From positions 14,082 to 78,081 of the forward strand of contig CATXCY010000007.1 of assembly GCA_958366945.1 (NCBI GenBank): DNA of 64,000 bases. The letters run 5' to 3'. This document shows positions 33,697 to 43,832 of this stretch, piece by piece; the first letter of the stretch is position 1, and every line of letters begins with the position of its first letter. The position numbers and the translations under genes are program-made. The stretch is from Bruticola sp004554425. GTDB taxonomy: Bacteria; Vulcanimicrobiota; Xenobia; Xenobiales; Xenobiaceae. A model generated the notes under the pieces. It saw only the letters and a list, made by a program, of their open reading frames with translations, was not told the origin of the DNA and searched no databases.

Positions 33697-36453
33697 ATGC
33701 TGGACATATTGCTTATTATCGTCCTCCTAGTTTTGGCCGGAGGCGGATACAAAATAGCTACAGCCGGCCTGGAAATATACGATAACAGTCTGGCTAAAGC
33801 AATGGCTTTGCCTATAGGTTTGATCACTCTTATAGGCATAACTACCTTATTGGCGCCTTGGCTACCTTTGTGGGGGTGTTTACTAAGCTGCGTTATTTTG
33901 TTTGCTATAGTATGGCTAGCAGTTAAAGTTCCCCAAGTGCAAGGGACGACGCCTCCACCTTTTACCAAAGGGCAGAAATTGCTACTCTTGGTCACAGTTG
34001 GTGCTACCCTTTTTTACGTACACGCCGTTCAGCTCCTAACCTTTGCGCCCGACTTTTGGTCGCTTTATCCTATTTCTCGCTCACTTATTAAAAGCGGCCT
34101 ACCGGTTATGCATCCTTTTTTCCCCTGGATTAGCCTGAACGGCCACTTTTCCAAGCAACTTTTAGTTGCCACTTTGGCTGGCGCAGTTGGCCAAGATACT
34201 ATTCGGGCTACTTGGATTTGCGAAATTTTTCTTTTAATTAGCTCTATTATGCTGTGGGCTTTAGCAATTAGAAAAATTTCGCACAGCGCCAGAGCTGGAG
34301 CCTGGGGTGCCTTCTTCCTCTTTTTCTGTGTCAATGTAGGCGGCAAAGCCGGGCTTATGGATGCCTTCGATAATGGCGATTTATTGGTTTTCACCATTTT
34401 GGGCCTACTTTTGGGCCTTTTTGTAGATATAATTTACAAAGCCAGAGAGCATTGGCCCTTGCACTGGCCCAAAATAATCTTGACCACTGTGTTAGCCGGC
34501 CTTTATGGCTTTATTTGTGAAAGTTATCTAGCTTTAGTTTTGGCTTGCTTTGCCGCCGGTTCACTAATAGTGTGCCGCCGCCGCACTTCTATTGCCAAAA
34601 CTTTGTTGAGCATAACGGCCCTGAGCATTTTGGGCAGCCTTCTAATTAGCGTTTGCGGCGGCGGCGTGTTGGGCTTCTTGGCTAGACAAAGCGCTCACCG
34701 AATAATGGCAATTCCTTACCAAAATGGAGTCTCAGAGGCGCCAACTTCCGCTTATGCCTCCATATCTTTTCCCAAACGCCACTTACTAGCCATTCGCTTA
34801 GGAGCTGACCCCTACCAACGCCTTTCTAGCGCTTTAAATACAGCCTTATTCCGTCATTATAAGCCTTTACTAGACGACGGAGGCTACAGCTCGATATTTA
34901 GTACAAAGGTGCTGATCTTACACTGGTTGCCCACTTGGTTGGCGCCTTTCACTTTAGCCTGGGCCATAAAGCGACGCAGCATTTGCGGCTATATGTTCGG
35001 ACTTTTGGGCTTAATTGCGTATTTTACACCAGCTTTGATCGATTTTGGCCCAATTCAGGAGGCGGAATATTTTCGCTGGGAGTTCGCTGCTGGAGTTGGC
35101 TTTGCCGGACTTATGGCTTTGGCAATTAGCGATCTAATCGACCACGCTACTATGTTAAAGAGCTTAGGCTGGCGTCGAATGGCTTATTCCGCCTTGTTCA
35201 TTTTCATTGTTGCCAATTTTGTAGGAGCCCAGAGGCTACTAAACAACGTAATAATCGAAGCCCAAAAGTCGCCGCAAGCAGCCGCTAAAGTATTATGGCC
35301 TTGGTATCCCAACACTTATCGTTGGCTTTTGAACTGTAAGGAATTGCAACTGAACCAGCGCGATTTAGACTTGGCGCTTTGGCTTTGGAAGCAGCCCAGC
35401 ACCAAAAACGTAGTCTGGCGCGAACATGCTCATACACCAGAGCAATTTTTAAAATGCGCAGTTATCAACGGCTTATCTGGCACTTTGTCTTGCGAGCATG
35501 CTTTGCCACCACACTGGCAACCTATGGGCACGGCCCCTTACCTACCCAACAGCAGCACAGTGGTTTTTCAAAAGCAACATTCATTGCCTTTAATATCAGG
35601 TTTGGGAGCAGACTGGTTAGTAAGCGAAAAAGAGTTACCGAAAGAAGAATTGAGCAATTTTTCTTGCAGCACTGCTAATATTTCCAGCAAACCGACGGCA
35701 ACTTTGGTACGTACTTTCGGTAACAAACGCAAATATTGGCTTTATAAGTTAGATAATTCTTTGCCTTCAGCTGAAGAAATTGATTGTCCCAAAGCTGTCG
35801 AGCACAATACAGAGATAAAAATAATCGGTTTACCCAAAGCCTCTGCCTGGATGTATGGTCAAGCTTATCCAGTCCGTTTGCAATCATCTCGCCCCTTAAA
35901 AGGCTGGTTGCGAGCTTATTTTGAGTCTAAAGCTGAGCCTCAGGAGCAAAATCGTCTGGCCAACTTACCTCTGACATTTTGGATAGAAGGACAAAGCAGC
36001 AAGATCATGCTTTGCCCTCCCATAAATGAAGGCCATTATCAACTTTCTTGGTCTTATAGCCAAGATGGACGGTCTTGGCAAAGGCTAAAAGGTCAAACAA
36101 AAGCCGACTATCTAGTCTCGGAAAATATTGACGAGCATTTGCGCGTAAAAGAAATAGTGGCTTCTTCTGCACAAAACGGTTTTATTATTTTAAAAAATAT
36201 CGGCACTCATCCATTTTATTGCGGAGGCCCCTTATCGATAAAATGGTGGGTTTGGTCAGACAAATTGCACAACTATCGCAGCAACGCCGCCGCCCCCGAA
36301 GGTGAAACGATCTATAGCCAAGCCATTCCTCCACAAGGAGAGATAAAAGTAAATTGGACAACCCAAGAGCCGCTTCCCGAAGAGGGATTCCGTCTGGATA
36401 TTTCTGCCAGCGCTCAAATCGGCCAAAATGTAACCGTATCCAGATTTTTCTAA
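33697..36453 (+). CDS. Large multi-pass membrane protein, glycosyltransferase-like
   Basis: 918-residue protein. The first 500 residues hold about a dozen hydrophobic helices, with an early extracellular loop containing SLYPISRSLIKSGLPVMHPFFPWISLNGHF. The arrangement recalls polyprenyl-linked sugar transferases (GT-C fold), but I see no decisive motif. The C-terminal 400 residues are soluble, with beta-rich segments such as FILKNIGTHPFYCGGPLSIKWWVW. An ATG without a strong ribosome site. The role is not known; it lies after gmhA, which may point to surface-glycan work. Confidence 0.55.
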   Translation: MLDILLIIVLLVLAGGGYKIATAGLEIYDNSLAKAMALPIGLITLIGITTLLAPWLPLWGCLLSCVILFAIVWLAVKVPQVQGTTPPPFTKGQKLLLLVTVGATLFYVHAVQLLTFAPDFWSLYPISRSLIKSGLPVMHPFFPWISLNGHFSKQLLVATLAGAVGQDTIRATWICEIFLLISSIMLWALAIRKISHSARAGAWGAFFLFFCVNVGGKAGLMDAFDNGDLLVFTILGLLLGLFVDIIYKAREHWPLHWPKIILTTVLAGLYGFICESYLALVLACFAAGSLIVCRRRTSIAKTLLSITALSILGSLLISVCGGGVLGFLARQSAHRIMAIPYQNGVSEAPTSAYASISFPKRHLLAIRLGADPYQRLSSALNTALFRHYKPLLDDGGYSSIFSTKVLILHWLPTWLAPFTLAWAIKRRSICGYMFGLLGLIAYFTPALIDFGPIQEAEYFRWEFAAGVGFAGLMALAISDLIDHATMLKSLGWRRMAYSALFIFIVANFVGAQRLLNNVIIEAQKSPQAAAKVLWPWYPNTYRWLLNCKELQLNQRDLDLALWLWKQPSTKNVVWREHAHTPEQFLKCAVINGLSGTLSCEHALPPHWQPMGTAPYLPNSSTVVFQKQHSLPLISGLGADWLVSEKELPKEELSNFSCSTANISSKPTATLVRTFGNKRKYWLYKLDNSLPSAEEIDCPKAVEHNTEIKIIGLPKASAWMYGQAYPVRLQSSRPLKGWLRAYFESKAEPQEQNRLANLPLTFWIEGQSSKIMLCPPINEGHYQLSWSYSQDGRSWQRLKGQTKADYLVSENIDEHLRVKEIVASSAQNGFIILKNIGTHPFYCGGPLSIKWWVWSDKLHNYRSNAAAPEGETIYSQAIPPQGEIKVNWTTQEPLPEEGFRLDISASAQIGQNVTVSRFF

Positions 36454-36584
36454 TCGAAATTTAAGCTATCGAATCTCAAGCTAAAAAATCTGCCCAAAAG
36501 AGGATTTCCCCCAAGCAGAGGAAAGTGCTTGGCCGATTTCTGATAAGTATTTATCGATATTTTAAGAGGTGTGACTACTTTAAT

Positions 36585-38186
36585 ATGAATTGGAATGAAG
36601 CCATCGAAAGGCTAGAAGCCAAGAGAGCCAAAGCTCTACTGGGCGGCGGCCAGGAGAGAATCGACAAACAGCACCAGTCCGGTAAACTGACTGCCCGCGA
36701 ACGCTTGGAAAAATTACTCGATCCGGGTACGTTTGTAGAGACAGACAACTTTGTAGAATCGCGCATTGACGATTTTGATTTAGACAAAAGACGTGCCCTG
36801 GGTGATGGTGTAATTACCGGTTATGGTGAAATTGGCGGTCGTTTAGTTTTTGTTTACAGCGAAGACTTTACCGTTATTGGCGGAACTTTAGGTGAATATC
36901 ATTCAATGAAGATCTGTCGGCTCCAAGACATGGCTATGGAAGCTAAAGCTCCTATCATTTGCATAAATGACAGCGGCGGCGCTCGTATTGAAGAAGGTAT
37001 TTGCTCATTAAGCGGATATGCTGGCATGTTCCAACGTCATACCCTGGCTTCCGGCGTCATTCCTCAAATTGCTCTAATTTTGGGGCCGTGCTCTGGCGGC
37101 GCTTGCTACGCTCCGGCTATTTGCGACTTTATCTTTATGGTACGTGGCGTCTCCAAGATGTTTATCACAGGCCCCAACGTCGTAAAGACGGTAATTGGCG
37201 AAGAAGTGTCTGTGGAGCAATTAGGTGGAGCCGACATACATGCTCATAAGAGCGGCGTTTCCCACTTTACTTACGATTCAGAATACGAATGCTTGATGGG
37301 CGTGCGTCAATTGCTCAGCTACTTGCCTCAATCTTATGTAGCTTCTTTACCTAGCAACACTCCCAAGCAAGCTTCCTTCTTTGGAAGTATTTCCAATTTA
37401 TTCAAACATAATAAAGATATCGAAACTGCTGATAGGTGTCACACTTTAACTAGCATCGTCCCCGACAACAGCAAAAAATCATACGATGTCAAAGAAGTAA
37501 TCGATATTATTTTCGACGCTGGCAGCTTTATGGAAGTGCAAAAAGAATTTGCTGCCAACATCGTAGTCGGTTTCAGCCGTTTAGGAGGAGACGTCGTAGG
37601 CGTAGTGGCCAACCAAGCCAATTGTATGGCTGGTTCTTTAGACTATCACGCTTCCGATAAAGCTGCCCGCTTTATCCGCTTCTGCGATTGCTTTAATATT
37701 CCGTTAGTTACCTTAGTTGACGTACCCGCCTTCTTACCCGGCACTCAGCAAGAGCACAACGGTATTATTCGCCACGGCGCCAAGATGCTTTACGCCTACT
37801 CCGAAGCTACAGTGCCTAAGATCACACTGATTATGCGCAAAGCTTACGGTGGAGCTTATATTGCCATGAACTCTAAGAATATGGGCGCCGACTATGTTTA
37901 CGCTTGGCCTATTGCCGAAATTGCCGTAATGGGTGCTGAAGGCGCTGTCAATATCGCCTTCAAAAAACGTATTAAAGCGGCCGAAGATCCTCTGGCAGAA
38001 AAAGCTAAATGCATAGCTGAATACGAAGAGCGTTTCCTCAACCCTTACGAGGCTGCTTCCAAAGGTTTCATTACCGAAGTGATTCATCCTAAAGAGTCAC
38101 GCACTAAATTGCGCAGTGCTTTGCAAGCTTTAAGCACCAAAGATATTAGCCATCCGGCTAAAAAACACGGTAATATTCCTCTCTAA
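36585..38186 (+). CDS. Acyl-CoA carboxyltransferase, PccB/MmdA type
   Basis: 533-residue carboxyltransferase subunit acting on propionyl-CoA or methylmalonyl-CoA. It begins with ARERLEKLLDPGTFVE, contains NDSGGARIEEG and GPCSGGACYAPAICDF in the N-terminal crotonase domain, and DVPAFLPGTQQEHNGIIRHGAKMLYAYSEATVPK and RKAYGGAYIAMNSK in the C-terminal one. The ATG at 36585 is preferred over an upstream frame extension to 36525. No biotin carboxylase, biotin carrier or membrane decarboxylase subunit is adjacent, so the partner is encoded elsewhere. Confidence 0.92.
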   Translation: MNWNEAIERLEAKRAKALLGGGQERIDKQHQSGKLTARERLEKLLDPGTFVETDNFVESRIDDFDLDKRRALGDGVITGYGEIGGRLVFVYSEDFTVIGGTLGEYHSMKICRLQDMAMEAKAPIICINDSGGARIEEGICSLSGYAGMFQRHTLASGVIPQIALILGPCSGGACYAPAICDFIFMVRGVSKMFITGPNVVKTVIGEEVSVEQLGGADIHAHKSGVSHFTYDSEYECLMGVRQLLSYLPQSYVASLPSNTPKQASFFGSISNLFKHNKDIETADRCHTLTSIVPDNSKKSYDVKEVIDIIFDAGSFMEVQKEFAANIVVGFSRLGGDVVGVVANQANCMAGSLDYHASDKAARFIRFCDCFNIPLVTLVDVPAFLPGTQQEHNGIIRHGAKMLYAYSEATVPKITLIMRKAYGGAYIAMNSKNMGADYVYAWPIAEIAVMGAEGAVNIAFKKRIKAAEDPLAEKAKCIAEYEERFLNPYEAASKGFITEVIHPKESRTKLRSALQALSTKDISHPAKKHGNIPL

Positions 38187-38241
38187 CTAAAGTCGGGCCG
38201 TTTTTGGCTAAAAATACAAATTCGGCCCTATCCCAAACTAT

Positions 38242-38631
38242 TTAATATTTGACCGTTTTGGGATCGATAGCTGGGAAATCATCGTTTTTGAAAGTAACTT
38301 CCGCCTTTTGATCGTCAGGACGCAGCTCTACCCATTTTTTAGCCGTTTCATTATGAATTTCGGCTTCAACCTTTATAGAGCCCCATTTTTCAATTTTGAA
38401 AGTTTCGGAGCTGTTTTTCCATACAGAGCCCTGATTGCGCCCGTCCAACATTATATAAATAGGAAAATCGGCGTCATTTTGTACTTTAACTTCACACCTA
38501 GGCTCTCTTCTGTGGTGGCGTCTTCCTGGAGGCGGCGGCCCCCAAGGCTCGGCAGCAGCCATTTCGGCACAAATACCTATAAAAAATACGGAAAGAAGAA
38601 AAATAATACCGATTATTTTATTTTTTTTCAT
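38242..38631 (-). CDS. Small secreted protein
   Basis: 129-residue protein with a signal peptide (MKKNKIIGIIFLLSVFFIG, cleaved near AAAEP), a Pro/His/Arg-rich short linker and a beta-rich domain with CEVKVQNDADFPIYIMLDGR. AAGGAGAG precedes the ATG. The family is not recognised. It is convergent with the carboxyltransferase gene. Confidence 0.6.
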   Translation of the reverse strand: MKKNKIIGIIFLLSVFFIGICAEMAAAEPWGPPPPGRRHHRREPRCEVKVQNDADFPIYIMLDGRNQGSVWKNSSETFKIEKWGSIKVEAEIHNETAKKWVELRPDDQKAEVTFKNDDFPAIDPKTVKY

Positions 38632-38683
38632 AGGAACTCTCCTTTCAAAATATCGCACTATATACAAACCTAGTACAATTTTA

Positions 38684-41251
38684 TTACGCTAGGAAATCAT
38701 CCTCCAGAGCCAAACCAGACAGATGGCGCTGTACTTGACTGAAAGAATCTAGCAACTCGGAAGCACTGCGATAGAGAGCTGAACTTTGCAAATCCAACTT
38801 TTCAGAGGACTCCGGCTTAAGGAAATGGCCCACTAACAAGCCCTTTTCCTGGCTATCCAACTTGAGCAAGTTCAGCTGCTCCAGAACTTTTAAAGCTCGA
38901 TGCAAAGTAATTGTTTCTAACTTTAATTCTTGAGCCGCCACCTTTATTTGATTTTCTGTAAGCTTAAATCCATTTTTTCCCTGTTTGGTAAGGCGCATTA
39001 CTAAGCAGTAAACATTTTTCATAATCTCACGATCCAGCGCGTAAACTTTTAACTTGCGCTTTAAGCGGAATAACTGGACATAATCGAAAAGCACATGAAT
39101 TTGCTTAGCGCCGACAATGCAAGGATGGTTGAAAAATTCTATTTGCAAAGGAGGTGCAGCCAAAATTACCTGTTTGTAAGGCTCAGCTTGATAAAAAGCA
39201 ACCTTATCTGCTTGGGAGCCAACATAAGTTTCCAAGGAAGTCACAATTTTGGCTAATTTGCAATTGGTCATATCCGCAAATTGTGCACCCATATCAGTAA
39301 CGACTAAAACAGAAGAGCCGTCCTCAAGTTTTTCAGCTTGACATAAACGTTTAATATACAACTTTTTATTAAGAACTTGGCGGCTATCTACTAAGCGTTG
39401 AGAAATTCGGCTATGAGCAAAGACACTAGCTAAATAACGCTGGCGATCTAAATTGTTGACTATACGATCAGCTTCTTCAAAAGGAGAAAAGACTTCGTTT
39501 TGCTCAACTTCAGCAGGCAGTAGAGCAGCCGTTCTGGGATCAGGTGCTACAAAATCACGAATAGTAATTTGTAATTCGCGACGGCCTCTAAAGATATTCT
39601 CTTCTACATTGTAAAGAAAGCTTATAGTACAATTTTTAATATCTAGAGTAGCTAAATCTTTGACCTTATTGAAAGCAATAGCTTTAATAGGAGCTTTACC
39701 CAGAGGGAAATTGTCATCAACTACTTGCATAGAAACGCTAGTGCCAAAAGCGCCCATAGGTTTAAGACGACTGACAACATGCACATCTTTAGCTAAAAAG
39801 AGCGGCTTTTCGTTTTCTTTACCAGTAGGCTCCAAACGATCTAATTCACGAATAAGCTCCATATCCAGCTTATGAATAGGCAATAGACAATCAACTTTTT
39901 TCTTGGGAGGCTTGATATCAAGCTGGCGGCAAGCCTGACGCAATGCCTGGGCAAATTGCGCTTCATAACCAGCTTTTAAAGTAAAGCCACCAGCATTGGC
40001 GTGGCCGCCGTATTTATCCAAGCAATCGGTACAAAGATTGAGAATATCTAGTAAATTGATGCCCTCCGGCGCCCTACCACTGCCCATTATTTGCCCATTA
40101 TCATCTATATCAGTACCGACAAAAACTGGCACACGATAGGTATCCATTAAACGCTGAGCACTTAAACCTAAAATGCCCTTATGCCAAGTGCCATAGACAA
40201 AAATACAAGAGCGTTTGCTCTCACCGTCTTTATCTAATATTTCTTCAATTTCTCTAAATACTTCTTGCTCTACTTTATGGCGTTCCTGACTCAGTTCCAA
40301 AAGACGGCTTACCTTCATTCGACAAACGTCAATATTTTGCGCCAGCATTAAATCGAGAGCACATTGCGGGCTGTCCATACGTCCGCAAGCATTGATTTTG
40401 GGGCCAACAGAAAAGCTCATAGATTGAGCGTTGATAGCTTCGGGGCTAATTTTACAACCTTCAGCCAAAGCCTTAAAGCAAGGGCGTTCTAAAGAAGCAA
40501 AAATAGGCATTCCCAGCATAGTTAGAACACGATTTTCGCCCTTCATAGGCACCATATCGCACAAAGTAGCCAAAGCGACCATATCTAAATAGCGACGCGG
40601 CTCAGGCAAAGAGTGGCGCTTATAAACAGCACAAAGCAATTTCCAAGCTACACCAGCGCCACATAACTTAGTAAAAGGATAGTCGTGCCCCTCTAAATTG
40701 GCATTGACGAAAACATCAGGCTCAGCGGCTTCGCCTTCAATTTGGTGATGATCGGTTACTATTACTTTCAATCCCTGATTACGAGCGTAACTTACATTGG
40801 CAGCGCTGGAAGATCCGCAATCGACAGTAATTAGCAAACTGGCTCCATACTTTACAGCCGCTTCTACACCTTCTTGAGATAAACCGAAGCCTTCAGAAAA
40901 GCGATGTGGCAAATGGCACTCAACTTGCGCATTAAGATTACGCAATCCTAAAATTATAATAGAAGCGGCCGTAATGCCATCGACATCGTAGTCACCACAA
41001 ACAAAAATTTTTTCTTCTTTTTTTAGAGCCGTTACAATTAGTTCCGCTGCTTCGGCTACGCCAGGATAAGTTTCGGCGGCATATACTTCGCCACTATCAG
41101 CATGGAAATAGTTTTCTACTTGTTCTATAGTTTTTAAGCCTCTATTTATCAGCAAATGAGCCAATAAATTGCTACAACGACAGCCTTTGGCTATTTGCTT
41201 TATCAATTCAGTATCAGGCTTATGAATTTCTATACTTTGTGAATCAATCAT
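38684..41251 (-). CDS. recJ: Single-stranded-DNA exonuclease RecJ
   Basis: 5'-3' single-strand exonuclease used in recombination and repair. DHH motifs are clear: FVCGDYDVDGITAASI, ITVDCGSSS, VTDHHQIEG, and in the DHHA1 domain YGGHANAGGFTL. At 855 residues it has a long C-terminal part (about 290 residues beyond the nuclease core) as in the long Firmicutes-type RecJ. The ATG at 41251 is chosen over a TTG seven codons upstream. A terminator of the preceding gene overlaps its leader, so a promoter of its own is probable. Confidence 0.95.
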   Translation of the reverse strand: MIDSQSIEIHKPDTELIKQIAKGCRCSNLLAHLLINRGLKTIEQVENYFHADSGEVYAAETYPGVAEAAELIVTALKKEEKIFVCGDYDVDGITAASIIILGLRNLNAQVECHLPHRFSEGFGLSQEGVEAAVKYGASLLITVDCGSSSAANVSYARNQGLKVIVTDHHQIEGEAAEPDVFVNANLEGHDYPFTKLCGAGVAWKLLCAVYKRHSLPEPRRYLDMVALATLCDMVPMKGENRVLTMLGMPIFASLERPCFKALAEGCKISPEAINAQSMSFSVGPKINACGRMDSPQCALDLMLAQNIDVCRMKVSRLLELSQERHKVEQEVFREIEEILDKDGESKRSCIFVYGTWHKGILGLSAQRLMDTYRVPVFVGTDIDDNGQIMGSGRAPEGINLLDILNLCTDCLDKYGGHANAGGFTLKAGYEAQFAQALRQACRQLDIKPPKKKVDCLLPIHKLDMELIRELDRLEPTGKENEKPLFLAKDVHVVSRLKPMGAFGTSVSMQVVDDNFPLGKAPIKAIAFNKVKDLATLDIKNCTISFLYNVEENIFRGRRELQITIRDFVAPDPRTAALLPAEVEQNEVFSPFEEADRIVNNLDRQRYLASVFAHSRISQRLVDSRQVLNKKLYIKRLCQAEKLEDGSSVLVVTDMGAQFADMTNCKLAKIVTSLETYVGSQADKVAFYQAEPYKQVILAAPPLQIEFFNHPCIVGAKQIHVLFDYVQLFRLKRKLKVYALDREIMKNVYCLVMRLTKQGKNGFKLTENQIKVAAQELKLETITLHRALKVLEQLNLLKLDSQEKGLLVGHFLKPESSEKLDLQSSALYRSASELLDSFSQVQRHLSGLALEDDFLA

Positions 41252-41270
41252 ATTGTAAAAATCTATAAAC

Positions 41271-41298
41271 AAAAAATAGGCGCCTTTCTAGGGCGCCT
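41271..41298 (-). terminator. Intrinsic terminator between the pseudouridine synthase gene and recJ
   Basis: AGGCGCC (41278-41284) pairs with GGCGCCT (41292-41298). On the minus strand the stem is followed by a T run (41271-41276). Confidence 0.8.
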
Positions 41299-41305
41299 GT
41301 CAATT

Positions 41306-42079
41306 TTATAATGTTTGCAACTCTTCATTAGTCAAGAAGCGCCACTGTCCCACTTCCAAGCCTTTCAGATCTAAACCGGCGAAACTTACTCTATGAAGTT
41401 TTGTCACTAAATTATCTAAGGCTAAAAACATGCGTTTAACTTGATGGTAGCGCCCTTCAGTTAAGGTAAGGAGTAAATGATCGCTCTCCTCCAAATTGGC
41501 CTCTTGAGCTTGAGTAATAGCCAAAGTGGCTTGCTCAGCACATAAAATCTCGGCTTGACCTTCAGGCAACAGCGAGCACTTAGCAGGCAGTAAAGGCTTG
41601 CTTTCTCCTTCTAAGTGTAAGCCGCCTTCGCGCAAAAATTGTACGCGCCAATCGGCTATAGGCTTTTCCAGCCACACTTCATATACTTTATCAGCATGAT
41701 GTTTGGGAGAAATCAACCGATGGTTGAGATCTCCATCATCAGTAAAAAGCAAAGCTCCAGTAGTATCTTTATCTAAACGACCTACGCTAGCCACTTGAGG
41801 ACGGCGCCGGTTGAAACGTTCCGGCAATAATTCATAGATTAGCTGCCCTTTGTCGTCGTGGCTACAAACAAAGCCTTGCGGCTTATACATCAAAATGTAA
41901 AGTTTTTCTGGATCGAGAGGCTCGCCTCGAAAGAGAATATCTTCTGCTTCAACCTTTTGCTTAGCCAAAAGTTTGACTCCGTGGATGGAGCTAACTTCAC
42001 CTAGGCGGATTAGCTTATCTACTTCGCTGCGATTGCATAGGCCGCGTTCAGAAAGCAATTTATCGAGACGAACCTTCAT
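41306..42079 (-). CDS. rRNA pseudouridine synthase, RsuA/RluB/RluE family
   Basis: 257-residue enzyme with an N-terminal S4 domain (VRLDKLLSERGLCNRSEVDKLI) and the catalytic region YKPQGFVCSHDD, ASVGRLDKDTTGALLFTDDGDLNHRL with the catalytic Asp, and LTEGRYHQVKRMFLALDN. It modifies uridines in 16S or 23S rRNA; which one cannot be decided. It lies downstream of an RsmC-like methyltransferase gene on the same strand (29-base gap), so the two RNA-modifying genes may be cotranscribed. Confidence 0.92.
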   Translation of the reverse strand: MKVRLDKLLSERGLCNRSEVDKLIRLGEVSSIHGVKLLAKQKVEAEDILFRGEPLDPEKLYILMYKPQGFVCSHDDKGQLIYELLPERFNRRRPQVASVGRLDKDTTGALLFTDDGDLNHRLISPKHHADKVYEVWLEKPIADWRVQFLREGGLHLEGESKPLLPAKCSLLPEGQAEILCAEQATLAITQAQEANLEESDHLLLTLTEGRYHQVKRMFLALDNLVTKLHRVSFAGLDLKGLEVGQWRFLTNEELQTL

Positions 42080-42108
42080 AATATTTCAGCCTTTCTTGGC
42101 TAGACTAC

Positions 42109-43602
42109 TTAGTGGGCGCTGCTACCAATGGGATTGGAAGCCATAAACACTTTGAAGCCGTTATTTTCTGCCACTTTTTCGTAAGTTTTGAAGTACTCGG
42201 CCAAAGTCTCTTCGTAGGGTAAGGTGCGATTGACCACTACATATAATACGCCACGCCAAGTCAGAGCTCGAGAGGCACTGGCCACAAATTCACGTCCCAA
42301 ATTGATTACGCGAGTCTGTCCCTGATGAAAAGGCGGATTCATAACGATCCAGTCATATTGCTCAGCAGGCACATCGGAAATAACATCGGCCCAGCTGTAA
42401 CCTAAACGCACTTTGGGATTCGTTCCCTTAAGCTGCTTTTTAGCTGCAGCCAGAGCCATATATTCATCTTCAAAAAGATCGATGCGGCTAATTTCACCAG
42501 CCAGGCAAGAGCGCGATTCCAAAGCAGCTTTAGTAAGGAAACCGTTGGCACAGCCCAAATCGGCACCTACTCCTCTGAGCTGAGCTTTCGTTTTAATATA
42601 TTCGGCCAATAATTTTGAACCGCCGTCAGCCTTATTCCAGCTGAAAATACCAGGACGAGAAAGCAAGCCACTGTCCTCACAAAGACGATAATTGAAGCCT
42701 TCTTCCCATTTGTTCAATAACTCAGCCATTTGCTCTTTTTCTTGAAGATTGGCCGGGACTTTGATAGAGAATGTACGGCAGTGGAACTTAGATTGCTGAG
42801 CACTTAAAGGTACATATTCGCTCATAGACTTCTCGAAGCTGCCGGCTCCTAAGCTATTGGCGATAGAAAAGACGATCTGACCTCCAGCTTTAACAGAGCG
42901 CAAAGCACGAGCAAAGTTCACATAATTTTCGGCCCGCGAAGAAGTGCCTAAAATCAGAGCGGCATCATAAACAGCCTTAAATTCTCGGTTTTCTTCCCAA
43001 GGCTGAGCAATGCCAACTTCAGGTACAACATCAGCTGGATAATTTACAAAAAGCAAACATTCAGCGCTTTGGCGATGCACTCTGTCTTTGGGATTGAGCG
43101 TATGAGCTGCCAAACGGCGATAAGCTCGGGCCGAACTTTGCTCGCAAGTAATGCAACCATTGTAGGAATAAGCAAAGCTATTTAAGCCGGAGGTAGAATC
43201 TTGATAAAAAAGCTCAGGCGTAAAATGGGCTCGCAAGAAGAGCCATTCTTGGCAAGAGGCAAAAAGTTCGGAATATTTATCCAAGAATAAAGAGAGCGAC
43301 TTTAAAGCTACTTCTTGTTCAGGACTAACCGGAGCCTGAGCTTCGCGCAAGGAACGCTGACGGCGACGAGCTTTTTGAGCAGCAGCGACTAATTCGGCAG
43401 AATCGGCATATTCTGGATTGATAACACGCCCACGGGAAGAGCGATCACTGCGCTCGCGTCCGTAAGAACGGTCGCCGCGGCCAGCAGATGAAGATGAGCT
43501 GGCATAGCTGCGGGAATCGGTGCGGCGTTCTTTGCTGAAGCCGTACCCACCACGACGATCACGTGAATTACGGGAGCTCTTCGAGCGTTTGAATAAGGGC
43601 AT
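42109..43602 (-). CDS. RsmC/RlmG-type rRNA guanine methyltransferase with Arg/Ser-rich N-terminus
   Basis: 497-residue protein. The C-terminal 200 residues are a class I methyltransferase with VGADLGCANGFLT (S-adenosylmethionine site) and MNPPFHQGQ (NPPF motif), the RsmC/RlmG pattern for guanine N2 methylation of rRNA. The preceding 200 residues resemble the inactive duplicated domain of these enzymes. The first 80 residues are unusual: an Arg/Ser/Gly-rich segment (SSRNSRDRRGGYGFSKERR...) likely disordered and RNA-binding. AAGGAGAA precedes the ATG. Confidence 0.85.
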   Translation of the reverse strand: MPLFKRSKSSRNSRDRRGGYGFSKERRTDSRSYASSSSSAGRGDRSYGRERSDRSSRGRVINPEYADSAELVAAAQKARRRQRSLREAQAPVSPEQEVALKSLSLFLDKYSELFASCQEWLFLRAHFTPELFYQDSTSGLNSFAYSYNGCITCEQSSARAYRRLAAHTLNPKDRVHRQSAECLLFVNYPADVVPEVGIAQPWEENREFKAVYDAALILGTSSRAENYVNFARALRSVKAGGQIVFSIANSLGAGSFEKSMSEYVPLSAQQSKFHCRTFSIKVPANLQEKEQMAELLNKWEEGFNYRLCEDSGLLSRPGIFSWNKADGGSKLLAEYIKTKAQLRGVGADLGCANGFLTKAALESRSCLAGEISRIDLFEDEYMALAAAKKQLKGTNPKVRLGYSWADVISDVPAEQYDWIVMNPPFHQGQTRVINLGREFVASASRALTWRGVLYVVVNRTLPYEETLAEYFKTYEKVAENNGFKVFMASNPIGSSAH

Positions 43603-43832
43603 AAATATTGTATTCTCCTTGATTTTGTCACAACAAACTTTAGCTTGAAGATTCTTTATCGAATGGCTGGCTTTCCTCCTCTTAGATGAGCGGAAGGACA
43701 GGAAGAAACCGACACAACATAGAATGGAATGTGCGTTTTGACGCGTTAGGCAGTGCCAGTCGGCAGTAAAAATCTTCCTACCTTTTCCGACAGTACTCGC
43801 CCAATCGATAGTTTTTTGGAGACAGAAACCAC

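Noticed and set aside
36511..36532. CCAAGCA/TGCTTGG hairpin before the carboxyltransferase gene
   Set aside because: No T run follows, so it is not called as a terminator.
38193..38230. GGGCCG/CGGCCC hairpin between the convergent genes at 38.2 kb
   Set aside because: Lacks a T run on either strand; weak.
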